Shown here piece by piece: positions 8,667 through 16,722 of a stretch of 37,709 bases of DNA. The notes under the pieces were generated by a model. That model ran no database searches. It worked only from the letters and a program-made list of their open reading frames with translations, and was not told the DNA's origin. This stretch comes from Magnetococcales bacterium. GTDB taxonomy: Bacteria; Pseudomonadota; Magnetococcia; Magnetococcales; Magnetaquicoccaceae. The stretch is taken from assembly GCA_015231375.1 (NCBI GenBank), contig JADGBT010000035.1:1-37709 (forward strand), written 5' to 3'. The translations under genes were made by a program, and so were the position numbers. Every line of letters begins with the position of its first letter. Within the stretch, counting starts at the first letter, position 1.

Positions 8667-8758
8667 GTGTGAGACTCCGAGCTTTTTTTTCGATAGGGGA
8701 GGTTGAAAAGAGTGCAAACCGTCTCAAATAATGCCGTCCACGACACAGGGCCGAAAGG

Positions 8759-8791
8759 AAAAAAACATTCCTGAATCCTGTTTTTCAGGAA
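8759..8791 (-). terminator. hairpin plus T-tract upstream of trxB
   Basis: A perfect 8-bp inverted repeat (TTCCTGAA 8768-8775, TTCAGGAA 8784-8791) is followed, reading the minus strand, by TG and seven T (8765-8759). This has the form of an intrinsic terminator pointing toward trxB, about 95 bp upstream of its start. No minus-strand gene ends just before it. It may attenuate a trxB leader transcript or serve as a palindromic operator in the trxB/H-NOX divergent region. Confidence 0.45.
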
Positions 8792-8930
8792 AAATGGTGA
8801 TCCGGGCGCTCAAACTCGGGTGCGGCCATTTCATCCTGTCGGGTTTTGGCGTATTTTGACACCAGCAGCATGGTCATTGTCGGTTCTTTGGCCTCGTTCA
8901 ACACGGTACGACGAATTTTGGTCTCTTGAT

Positions 8931-10205
8931 ATGCATGGCATCCTGTTTCTGGCATTGGAGGATTTCCTGGAAGCCCGTCTGGGCGAGGGGGCGTGGAACC
9001 GCGCCCTTCAGGCCGCCAACCTCGATGATCAGGAGTTCGAGCCGGATCGCTATTATCCCGATTCTCTGGCCATGGACCTGTTCGAGCTTTCCGCCCGTCA
9101 GCTCAAGCAACCCCTCACCCAGACCCTGGAACTGTTCGGTCAACACATGAGTCCGGGTCTCGTGACCATGGGACGTTCCATGGGGATCTTGCAGAAAGAC
9201 TGGAAAACCCTCGACATCCTCGAACATCTGCAAAGCCATGTGCTGGCCCCTTTCGCCAACATCGAATCCGGAGTCATGCCCCCGGACATCCGCACCTATC
9301 GGCTCAAACATGGCGAAGTGGCGGTGGCGTATGTGTCCCGGCGCAAGCTGTGCGCTCTGCTCAAGGGGATCATTCGGGGAATGGGGTTGTTTTTTCAGGA
9401 GCCGATCGCTTTCAAGGAGCATGTCTGCATGCTTCAGGAAGCGCCTTTGTGCCGCATGTCGATCTTTCTGGACGATCCGTTCTTCTTGCGTTATGTGGAC
9501 ATCGAACGGGAGTTCGGCACGGTTCACAGTCGGATTTCCGAGATCACCTTTTACAATTCGTTTCAGGGCGTGCCGTTTTCCGATCTGGGATTGGTGCTGC
9601 GTTACAGCAAGGAAGAGGTGCTGGTGCAGGTGCCTCCCATGCAGTTGCACACCATGAAGGAGGAAAAACAGACCTTTCTCTCCCTGCCGCATCTGCCCCA
9701 GGGCCTCAAGGCGTTGATCCGTGAGGTGGATGGGGTGCAGGGATTCGCCTCGCTGGTCAACATTCGACTGACCGATGGCGCGGTCGGGTGTCGTCGTTTC
9801 CTGCGGGTGGCGCCGGACAAACCCATGCCCGTGAGCATGAAACTGGGCAAACGGCTGTTTCGTGGCATGATTCTCAATATCTCCGGCGGAGGCGTGCGCG
9901 TTCTGCTGGAAAAAGGGTGCCGTCTGCCGGAGGTGTTGCTGTTCGAGCCGGTCACGGTGGATTTCTCCTTGCCTCTGAAATATGTCGAGCTGGACGACAC
10001 CATCGTGTTGGGTCCGGTGCCGATGGCGCTGGAAGGCAATATCCTGGATGTCTCCCCCATGGATGGCTCCATGGCCATGCGCATCGTTTTTTCCGCGTTG
10101 GCCAGACGGGACAGCCTGATCATGGAGCAGTACTCCACCAAGATGCACGACGACGCCATGGAAGCCCTTCAGGCCAAGGTCGCGTCAGCCCGGAATGCCA
10201 AGTAG
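8931..10205 (+). CDS. H-NOX (heme-NO/O2-binding) domain fused to a PilZ domain
   Basis: A 424-residue soluble protein. The start at 8931 gives the canonical H-NOX opening MHGILF; the ribosome-binding site is poor. Residues 1-180 are an H-NOX domain. The expected proximal heme ligand is His103, and the heme-propionate-binding YxSxR triad is Tyr134-Ser136-Arg138, at or within one residue of the usual numbering. Residues about 200-285 form a beta-rich linker that may be a YcgR-N-like domain (uncertain). Residues about 286-395 are PilZ, with c-di-GMP motifs RRFLR (Arg288...Arg292) and NISGGG (Asn316, Ser318, Gly321). It should bind NO (perhaps O2) through heme and c-di-GMP through PilZ, coupling gas sensing to a motility or biofilm output. 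Bacterial H-NOX usually acts through a separate kinase or cyclase. Its 3' end overlaps the convergent radical SAM gene by 21 bp. Confidence 0.9.
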   Translation: MHGILFLALEDFLEARLGEGAWNRALQAANLDDQEFEPDRYYPDSLAMDLFELSARQLKQPLTQTLELFGQHMSPGLVTMGRSMGILQKDWKTLDILEHLQSHVLAPFANIESGVMPPDIRTYRLKHGEVAVAYVSRRKLCALLKGIIRGMGLFFQEPIAFKEHVCMLQEAPLCRMSIFLDDPFFLRYVDIEREFGTVHSRISEITFYNSFQGVPFSDLGLVLRYSKEEVLVQVPPMQLHTMKEEKQTFLSLPHLPQGLKALIREVDGVQGFASLVNIRLTDGAVGCRRFLRVAPDKPMPVSMKLGKRLFRGMILNISGGGVRVLLEKGCRLPEVLLFEPVTVDFSLPLKYVELDDTIVLGPVPMALEGNILDVSPMDGSMAMRIVFSALARRDSLIMEQYSTKMHDDAMEALQAKVASARNAK

Positions 10206-11906
10206 TCTGCGGGTCAGATAAAGCCGCATCGCGGCCCGTTCGGTCAGGAGATGCCACAGATGATGGGGACCGGTGGCTTGCGCGATCCGGGTTTCCAGAT
10301 CCTGGGCACACTCCTGATAGAATCGCGGCACCCTGGGATCGAACCGTTCCAACGCCTGCAGCAGAGGATCCTTGCCGTGTCGGGCGCGAATCGTCTCCCG
10401 GCTCTCTTGCCCCAGATCTCCCAACCACAGATGATTGGCCCCAAAACAGCTCACCATGCCATCGGCGCGGATCATGGGATCGGTGTCGAACCGTTCCCCG
10501 TCCGGGGCGCCATGATCCAGAATTTCGCGCAGATACAGACGTTCGTTGACATATTCGCTCGGATCGAGCAGGGCGGCCCGGCCATAGGCGTCGAGGGTGG
10601 AACTCATCCAGTGGATCGGATGGTCCGGGTGGGAGGCCAGCGCGAACACGGCATCGCGAATGATCGGACCGGTGCGATTCCGGTCCACCGGATCGGCCTT
10701 GGGACGTGGGGAGAGGGCGTGACGGATCAGCCGCAGCTCCTCGCCCTGGGCCTGGAGTGTCCGAATCAGTCTGGCAATCACCCCTTGTTCCAGCAGGGCG
10801 CGGGAGAAGTTGAGGCGGTTTTGTTTGTGCAGCAGAACCAGACGGATATGCGGAAAATCCACCGAGGCCCGGATCAGATGGGCGATGTGGGCCACGGGAA
10901 TGCGTTCCTGGAAGGATCCGTCCCGGTGGGCCAGAATTTCTTGATGATATTCGTCGCAACTGATTTGCAGGGTGATCGTCGCCGGACGACTGCGCGCGGA
11001 GCGACGGGTGCGGGCCTCTTCCAGGGATCCAAACAGGGTCCGGGCCGCGTCGAGTGAGTCGGCGCTGGCGCCGTTGAGCAGGATCGCGAAGGCCTGCACC
11101 CGCTCCATCTCCCGGATGGCTTGATGAAAGAGCGGCAATTGGTCGTGCAGTTCGCCTCCGGTGAACAGCAGCGAGCTAGTCTGCTGGTCGATCCAGTGCA
11201 GCAGCGGGGTGGGATCCAGGGGGTGGCGGATGGGATCGCGCCACACGAACAGGCAGTGACGGCAGGATTGGGAGCAGGCCATGCGGGGGATGAATCCCAC
11301 CTTGGACCAGGGTCGGACGGTTCCGGGTGAGGGTAGGTGATCCACCAGAGCCATGCGTTCCTGGTCCAGGGGGCCACCGGTCTCTGCGGCGATTTCTTTT
11401 TGTCGGGACTGGATGTGGCGAATGCCGACCTGCAAGGCGTGCCTGAAGGGGGTCATGCGTTGCCAGATGGCGAGGATGGCGGCCTGGGGATCGACCGGGT
11501 GCTGAAGGTGCCAGTTGCGCAGCGCGGCGGCTTTGGGGTGGTCGGGAGGGGCGTGCTGCCAGTGGTCGAGGAACCGGGAGACGAAATGTTCCGGGTCCGG
11601 GGCCTGATCCAGCAGGTCGGCCAGCCAGGCGTGGTCGGGATTGCGCGAAACTGCCAGAATGGCCTGGCGGTACCGGGGATGGATCTCCTGGCGCAGCCAG
11701 TGGAAGGCAAACAGCCCCGCGAACACCCCGCTGGGACCGGGCGGGGACTCCCGGTTGAAGCGGTTGACCGCCTCCAGGAAGCGGGTCTGGTTGCGGGCGA
11801 TGTAATCGGAGCGCAGCGATGGCGCGTTCGTCTCCGGATGGCTCCCCGGAGCGCGCGCCATCGCCGCTGCGGCTTGCGCGGGATCAGAAGGACTCGAATT
11901 CGTCAT
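10185..11906 (-). CDS. radical SAM protein of unknown function
   Basis: A protein of about 573 residues. Residues 211-218 hold CxxxCxxC (Cys211, Cys215, Cys218), which ligates a [4Fe-4S] cluster for S-adenosylmethionine cleavage. '[10 protein letters not shown]' (about 247-255) gives the GGE motif that contacts SAM, and 'ISCDEYHQE' follows near 315-323. Near the C-terminus '[20 protein letters not shown]' resembles the end of the core seen before SPASM-type regions, but only one Cys is present there. About 200 residues ahead of the core are helical and unassigned. The start is uncertain: ATG 11906 lies 23 bp inside the upstream chemoreceptor gene and has a weak ribosome-binding site, while ATG 11861 is also possible. 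The overlap suggests translational coupling. Substrate unknown. Confidence 0.75.
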   Translation of the reverse strand: MTNSSPSDPAQAAAAMARAPGSHPETNAPSLRSDYIARNQTRFLEAVNRFNRESPPGPSGVFAGLFAFHWLRQEIHPRYRQAILAVSRNPDHAWLADLLDQAPDPEHFVSRFLDHWQHAPPDHPKAAALRNWHLQHPVDPQAAILAIWQRMTPFRHALQVGIRHIQSRQKEIAAETGGPLDQERMALVDHLPSPGTVRPWSKVGFIPRMACSQSCRHCLFVWRDPIRHPLDPTPLLHWIDQQTSSLLFTGGELHDQLPLFHQAIREMERVQAFAILLNGASADSLDAARTLFGSLEEARTRRSARSRPATITLQISCDEYHQEILAHRDGSFQERIPVAHIAHLIRASVDFPHIRLVLLHKQNRLNFSRALLEQGVIARLIRTLQAQGEELRLIRHALSPRPKADPVDRNRTGPIIRDAVFALASHPDHPIHWMSSTLDAYGRAALLDPSEYVNERLYLREILDHGAPDGERFDTDPMIRADGMVSCFGANHLWLGDLGQESRETIRARHGKDPLLQALERFDPRVPRFYQECAQDLETRIAQATGPHHLWHLLTERAAMRLYLTRRLLGIPG

Positions 11907-13959
11907 CCGAGGTTCTGGATTTGAGTTGAGGCACGCCAGCGGAGCGTTTGCCCGGGGCCGGGAGCGCCTTGGGAGCGGCGGCGTGGCGGCTGGTGGTGAT
12001 CTGGAGCGGTGTGCCGGAACGGGCGGAAGCGGGTTTCCGGGCCGTCTGGGCGGGTTGATCGCCGAGTTTGAAGAAGGCGATGGACTGACGCATCATGTCG
12101 GCCTGGGCATTGAGTTCTTCGGCGGTGGCGGCCATCTCCTCGGAGGCGCCGGCGTTTTGCTGGATCACCTGATCGAGTTGTTGGATCGCCTGATTGATCT
12201 GGGACGCCCCCTGGCTCTGTTCCTGGCTGGAGGCGGCGATCTCCTGGATGAGTTCGGCGGTTTTTTGGATGTCGGGAACCAATTGGTTGATGATCTGGCC
12301 CGCCTGTTCGGAGATGCCCACGCTGGACGAGGAGAGATGGCTGATCTCTCCGGCCGCCACCTGACTGCGTTCCGCCAGTTTGCGCACTTCGGCGGCCACC
12401 ACGGCGAATCCCTTGCCGTGTTCCCCGGCCCGCGCCGCCTCGATGGCGGCGTTCAGGGCGAGCAGATTGGTCTGACGGGCGATCTCTTCGATGATGCCGA
12501 TCTTGGCGGCGATCTGTTTCATGGCGGTGACCGCCTGATTGACCGCCTCTCCTCCGGACGCGGCGTCCTTGGAGGCCTTTTGGGCAATGGTGCGGGTGGT
12601 ATTGGCGTTGTCGGTATTGGTTTGGATGGTGGAGGCCATCTCTTCCATGGCCGAGGAGGTCTCTTCCACGGAGGCGGCCTGTTCGGTGGCCCCCTGGGAG
12701 AGATTTTGCGCCGAGTTGGAGATTTCGTGGCTGCCGGCGGAGACCTGTTCGGCGGCGATGGAGATTTCGCCGATGACCTGACGCAGTTTTTCCAGCATTT
12801 CCAGAAGGGCGTTGGCCAACATGCCTACTTCGTCTTTTTGATCCAGTTGAATGGTGGCAGTCAGATCCCCATTGGCCACAGTTTGGACCAGTTCCACTCC
12901 TTTGGTCAGAGGATTGGCGATGCTGTTGGCGATGTACAAGGCGATCACTCCCACCACCACCGCGATGGTCAGGCCCAGCATGGCGATGGCCAGGATCATG
13001 GCCTCGATGGGTTGGCGTACCTCCGCCAGATCGATTTCGGCCAGCACCGCCCAGACCACATCCCCCACCTTGAGCGGCGAGAAGCTGGACAGCACCGGAT
13101 TGCCGTTGTAATCGATGATGACCCGGGTGCCGTTCCGGCCTGCCAGGGCTTCGCGGGAGCCTTCGGTATCCACGCCGTTCTTTTCGATCGAACCGGCGAA
13201 GGAGCTTTTCACCGAATGGCCCTGTTTGTCCAGAAAGGAGTCGGAGCGCATGCGTTTGTCCGAGCCGACCAGATAGGTTTCGCCGGTCTGGCCCATGCCG
13301 TCGCGTTGCTGCATGACCGCGTTGATGGCCTCCAGGGAGAGTTGCAGCCCGATGGCGCCAATGGTCTTGTGGTTGAGTTGGATCGGCGCCACCATGAATC
13401 CGGCTGGCTCCCCTTTGGACGGGGCGTAAGGTTGGAAATCGCCAAACGCGGTGGCATTGTTCTGGATCGCCTTGGCGAAGGCCTTGCCCAGGCTGCTCTC
13501 CTTGAGGGGGCCGGTGAGGAGATTTTGGCCCAGATCCGACTCCTTGGCGAACGAATACACCACGTCGCCATCGAGGGCGATCAGGAACAGATCATAATAG
13601 CCGTACTCTTTGGTGAAGTGATCCAGCCACTGGGTGTGGATGGGAACCTCCTGGTTCCATTGGGGGCCGCCGGTTTTTTTGCCGTCGGTCTCGAAGGCTT
13701 TTTCCAGGCTTTCGATGGCCCGTTTCACGTCTCCGGAGGCGGCCAGGACATTCAGATCCCCGAAGCGCTCGGACATGAATTTCTCGATTTGTCCCTTCTT
13801 GATCGCCTGGACCGCGTTCAATTGGTTGAAGGACTGTTGCATGATGGCCTGATCCGCTTGTCTGGCGGCATACCAGCCGGCCAGGATCAGGGGGACCAGG
13901 CCCACCAGCAGAAACAGGCCAAGCAGTTTGGGACGCATTTTGATGTCGGCAAGTCGCAT
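11884..13959 (-). CDS. methyl-accepting chemotaxis protein with CheR-tether-like tail
   Basis: A 691-residue inner-membrane chemoreceptor. ATG 13959 is chosen because GGAG lies eight bases upstream; an upstream GTG overlaps that site. A transmembrane helix at about 10-30 is followed by a large periplasmic Cache-like sensor (to about residue 320). A second helix ('[29 protein letters not shown]'-like region, about 318-345) leads to HAMP and a long methyl-accepting coiled coil with the conserved hairpin tip '[23 protein letters not shown]'. The extreme C-terminus reads DDEFESF, where EFESF parallels the enterobacterial NWETF pentapeptide that tethers CheR/CheB. The ligand is unknown. A cheB-cheR pair lies about 5.5 kb away. 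Confidence 0.95.
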   Translation of the reverse strand: MRLADIKMRPKLLGLFLLVGLVPLILAGWYAARQADQAIMQQSFNQLNAVQAIKKGQIEKFMSERFGDLNVLAASGDVKRAIESLEKAFETDGKKTGGPQWNQEVPIHTQWLDHFTKEYGYYDLFLIALDGDVVYSFAKESDLGQNLLTGPLKESSLGKAFAKAIQNNATAFGDFQPYAPSKGEPAGFMVAPIQLNHKTIGAIGLQLSLEAINAVMQQRDGMGQTGETYLVGSDKRMRSDSFLDKQGHSVKSSFAGSIEKNGVDTEGSREALAGRNGTRVIIDYNGNPVLSSFSPLKVGDVVWAVLAEIDLAEVRQPIEAMILAIAMLGLTIAVVVGVIALYIANSIANPLTKGVELVQTVANGDLTATIQLDQKDEVGMLANALLEMLEKLRQVIGEISIAAEQVSAGSHEISNSAQNLSQGATEQAASVEETSSAMEEMASTIQTNTDNANTTRTIAQKASKDAASGGEAVNQAVTAMKQIAAKIGIIEEIARQTNLLALNAAIEAARAGEHGKGFAVVAAEVRKLAERSQVAAGEISHLSSSSVGISEQAGQIINQLVPDIQKTAELIQEIAASSQEQSQGASQINQAIQQLDQVIQQNAGASEEMAATAEELNAQADMMRQSIAFFKLGDQPAQTARKPASARSGTPLQITTSRHAAAPKALPAPGKRSAGVPQLKSRTSDDEFESF

Positions 13960-14004
13960 GCGTGTCACTCCGGAAGACGGGTTGATGTGTGGAATGATTG
14001 GCTG

Positions 14005-14039
14005 ATGGTATTCAGCGATATAATGGTATTCAGCAATAT
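14005..14039. repeat. 18-bp tandem direct repeat upstream of the chemoreceptor gene
   Basis: Two near-identical 17-base copies (14005-14021 and 14023-14039, one mismatch, period 18 bp) read atggtattcagc(g/a)atat. They lie 46-80 bp upstream of the chemoreceptor start, in the gap after the glycosyltransferase gene. A tandem array at this distance fits a binding site for a dimeric activator or repressor, but no regulator can be named. Confidence 0.5.
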
Positions 14040-14043
14040 GTTA

Positions 14044-15090
14044 TCACCTATTTTCGTGATTTGCAACTTTCAATGTCGCCAGGGTGGTTGCGAACCGGCT
14101 CAGCAGGGCCAACAGCGCGTCCACAGGGGTGAAATCCAGCAGGGGTTGTATCACCCGATCGTGCAGCGCGACCAGGGGAAAGCGTTCGTTTGGCCGCAGG
14201 GGCGTGGCCAGCAGATCCAGCAGGAAGAACAGTTGTCCCAACACGGAGCGGCGCAGGAAACGACCGATGCGATACCAGCGTTTCCAGGCTTCGAGCGGTG
14301 CTGTGGTCTGATCCAGGTCGCGGACCAGCCGCAGGAATGGCCGCAGCCGCAGGGGTTGGGCGGCGTCCTGGGTGCGGTAGAGGCGGGGGGCGTGCTGGAG
14401 AAATTCCGGGAAGTCCGCGTGCAGGCTGGTCAGGATCATGGCATTGAGCAGCATGCGCCGGATCACCCCCTCGTGACGGAAGCGTCGGGCGGAGGTTTCC
14501 AGGGTGCCGGGCAGGGTGGTCCAGCGGCCCAGACGCGCCACCTGTCGGGAGAGGCGTTGATCTTCTAAAAAAGGCAATCCGGTGTCGAATCCCCCCAACG
14601 CTGCGAAAAAGGAGCGGGAGAGCAGCAAACCCTGATCGCCGTGGATTCCTTCGGGTCGGTTGAGCACGGTTTTGCGTGCGAAATAACGCAGAATCCAGGG
14701 AGGGTCGAAGGGCGGATCGACGAATCGCAACCGGAAGTGTCCGGCCCATCGATCCCCGGAGTGGGCGCGGATGTGGTCCAGGTGGGCGCAAGCCCGTCGC
14801 AGCAGCCCGGGATCGGGCAGACCGGAGTCGGCGTGCAGAAACAACAGATCGTCTCCCGCCGCGACGCGGGCTCCGGCGTTCATCTGCGCCCCACGGCCCC
14901 GCTGGCCGGAGTCCACCACCCGGACTCCGGCCTGTCGGGCCAGTTCGCGCGTGCCATCCGTCGAACCACCATCTGCGACCAGGATCTCCAGGGTCACTCC
15001 GCTCTGACGGCGCAACTGGGCCAGGAGGCCGGGCAGGGTCGCGGCTTCGTTCCAGGTGGGCACGATCACGGAAACGCGGGGTGGGGTCAT
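14044..15090 (-). CDS. glycosyltransferase family 2, TIGR04283-like, with C-terminal extension
   Basis: A 348-residue protein. The start at 15090 (MTPPRVSVIVPTWNE) is the first ATG that gives a complete GT-A fold; the upstream site is weak. GT2 features: SVIVPTWNEA at 7-16, VADGGSTDGT at 38-47, the acidic 'FLHADSG' motif at about 84-90, and 'GFDTGLPFLEDQRLSRQVARLGR' as the acceptor-side region. The combination matches the 'rSAM/selenodomain-associated' transferase 2 group (TIGR04283). Those proteins are usually about 220 residues, and this one has roughly 110-120 extra residues that are helical and Arg/Leu-rich. Substrate unknown. It lies 84 bp upstream of the chemoreceptor gene on the same strand, with the radical SAM gene next. 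Confidence 0.8.
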   Translation of the reverse strand: MTPPRVSVIVPTWNEAATLPGLLAQLRRQSGVTLEILVADGGSTDGTRELARQAGVRVVDSGQRGRGAQMNAGARVAAGDDLLFLHADSGLPDPGLLRRACAHLDHIRAHSGDRWAGHFRLRFVDPPFDPPWILRYFARKTVLNRPEGIHGDQGLLLSRSFFAALGGFDTGLPFLEDQRLSRQVARLGRWTTLPGTLETSARRFRHEGVIRRMLLNAMILTSLHADFPEFLQHAPRLYRTQDAAQPLRLRPFLRLVRDLDQTTAPLEAWKRWYRIGRFLRRSVLGQLFFLLDLLATPLRPNERFPLVALHDRVIQPLLDFTPVDALLALLSRFATTLATLKVANHENR

Positions 15091-15313
15091 GGAGTCGCGC
15101 GGGGTGAGGGGGTGAGGGGGCAACCATCCGAAGACGGCCCATTGTTGGCCGGAACACAACGCGCTGCCAAGGGACGTCGATCATCCGGCAACCTCTGGCG
15201 TCGGGTCCGATGGGGGTGTTTTGTGGAATTTTGCATTCGTGGCTGGAATTGTTGTATGGTGGCAGAAATGTTCTTTTGTACCCTTTGGACCATGAAAGGT
15301 CGATTGTGCCAAC

Positions 15314-15712
15314 GTGATCACCCTCAGGCGTTCCACACTTTTGCTGGTTGCGCTGCTCATGAGCTGGGTGGCCTCCGTGCGGGCCGATGAGCCGAATCCG
15401 GAACCGGTGTCCGGTGGTCGTCTGATCGTGTTCACCAGCGATTATTGTCCCTATTGCAAGGCGTTCATGCAAACCGTGGCTCCGGTTTATCCCCGGACCG
15501 GGGTGGGGCGTCGGTTTCCCATGGAGGTGGTGGAACAGTTCTCGCCGCCCAAAGAGTGGGAAGCCCTCTCCTGGGAGATTCGCTTTTATCCGACTTTCCT
15601 GCTTGTGGACAGTCGGGGGCGGGAGTTGGGTCGGTTTCGCGGTTATCGGGGAGAGGAGCCGTTCTGGGGGGAGTTGGAAAGGATCGCGGCGCGGAAACCC
15701 TCGGTTCCGTGA
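15314..15712 (+). CDS. exported thioredoxin-fold protein
   Basis: A 132-residue protein starting with GTG at 15314, the only start giving a full signal peptide (MITLRRSTLLLVALLMSWVASVRA, cut near residue 24). The mature domain holds the CPYC redox motif (Cys45, Cys48) within 'FTSDYCPYCKAFM' and the cis-Pro strand 'IRFYPTFLLVDSRG'. This gives a periplasmic thioredoxin-like fold able to reduce or isomerise disulfides, similar to SoxW/thioredoxin-related proteins. The partner is unknown. ftsY follows 29 bp downstream on the same strand. The gene starts 223 bp from the divergent glycosyltransferase gene. Confidence 0.82.
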   Translation: MITLRRSTLLLVALLMSWVASVRADEPNPEPVSGGRLIVFTSDYCPYCKAFMQTVAPVYPRTGVGRRFPMEVVEQFSPPKEWEALSWEIRFYPTFLLVDSRGRELGRFRGYRGEEPFWGELERIAARKPSVP

Positions 15713-15741
15713 CGCCTGTTTTGGGAGGGAGAACTGTTTCC

Positions 15742-16650
15742 ATGTCATTTTTTGCTCGTTTGAAGGATGGTCTGACCAGAACCCGGCAGATCCTCAACAC
15801 GCCGTTGGAGGATCTTTTCGTCGCGGGCAAGGTGGACGAGTCCTTGCTGGAAGAGTTGGAAGATCAACTGGTCATGGCCGATTTCGGCGTGGAGAACGCC
15901 GCGACCATTGTGCGCGAGGCCAGGGAACGCCTGGACCGCAAACAGAAAAAAGATGCCGACGCCATGCGCGAGGCGTTGCGTGACACCATTTGCGACCACC
16001 TGGAGGCGGTGCAACGGGCGGTTCCCGAGCTGCCTCGGGTCTCCCCCCGGGTGATTCTGGTGGTGGGGGTGAACGGGGTGGGCAAGACCACCACCATCGG
16101 CAAGTTGGCCGCTTATTACCAGTCCATCGGCGAAAAGGTTGTGCTCGCGGCCGGAGATACCTATCGGGCGGCGGCGGTGGCGCAGTTGCGGCAGTGGGGG
16201 GAGCGTTGCGGGTGTCCGGTGATCTCCCAGGGTCAGGATGCGGATTCGGCTTCGGTGGTCCACGACGCCTTTGCCGCCGCCCGGGCGCGCAAGTTCGACG
16301 TGTTGATCGCCGATACCGCCGGACGGCTGCACACCAAAAGCAACCTGATGGAAGAGTTGAAGAAGATCAAACGGGTATTGGGGCGTCTGGACCCGGCCGC
16401 ACCCCACGAAACCCTGCTGGTCCTGGATGGCACCACGGGCCAGAATGCCATCAGTCAGGTGCAGAAGTTTCATGACACCATTGGCATCACCGGTCTGGTG
16501 GTCACCAAGCTCGATGGCACGGCCAAAGGCGGGGTGGTGGTGGGATTGAGCGAGAAATTCAAACTGCCGGTGCGTTTCATCGGTGTGGGGGAGGGTCTGG
16601 AGGATCTGCGACCCTTTGACGCGCGCCAGTTCGTCGAGGCGCTCTTTTAG
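15742..16650 (+). CDS. ftsY: signal recognition particle receptor FtsY (NG domain only)
   Basis: A 302-residue GTPase. The ATG at 15742 has GGGAGGGAG upstream. The helical N domain (residues 1-~95) precedes the G domain. G-domain motifs are all present: the P-loop GVNGVGKTTTIGK at 109-121, DTYRAAAVAQL at 139-149, DTAGR near 193-197, the TKLDGTAKGG guanine-specificity motif and the closing 'GVGEGLEDLRPF'. FtsY docks the signal recognition particle at the inner membrane for co-translational insertion. The acidic A domain of E. coli FtsY is absent, as in many other bacteria. It follows the thioredoxin-fold gene and precedes the transglycosylase gene. Confidence 0.97.
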   Translation: MSFFARLKDGLTRTRQILNTPLEDLFVAGKVDESLLEELEDQLVMADFGVENAATIVREARERLDRKQKKDADAMREALRDTICDHLEAVQRAVPELPRVSPRVILVVGVNGVGKTTTIGKLAAYYQSIGEKVVLAAGDTYRAAAVAQLRQWGERCGCPVISQGQDADSASVVHDAFAAARARKFDVLIADTAGRLHTKSNLMEELKKIKRVLGRLDPAAPHETLLVLDGTTGQNAISQVQKFHDTIGITGLVVTKLDGTAKGGVVVGLSEKFKLPVRFIGVGEGLEDLRPFDARQFVEALF

Positions 16651-16722
16651 ATCGGCGTGACGGTCGGCCCATTTCTGACGCAGGGCGGCGGTCGTGGACG
16701 GACCTTTTGCAAATTGGCAAAC

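Noticed and set aside
8856-8861. TTGACA considered as the -35 box of the H-NOX-PilZ promoter
   Set aside because: No acceptable -10 box lies 15-19 bp downstream, so a promoter is not claimed.
8820-8930. Upstream extension of the H-NOX-PilZ gene
   Set aside because: The frame is open but the added residues do not match the family; the canonical H-NOX opening MHGILF begins at 8931.
11926-14568. A plus-strand open frame of 880 codons opposite the chemoreceptor and glycosyltransferase
   Set aside because: Gly/His/Asp-rich composition, no recognisable domain, and it covers two genes with complete motif sets on the other strand.
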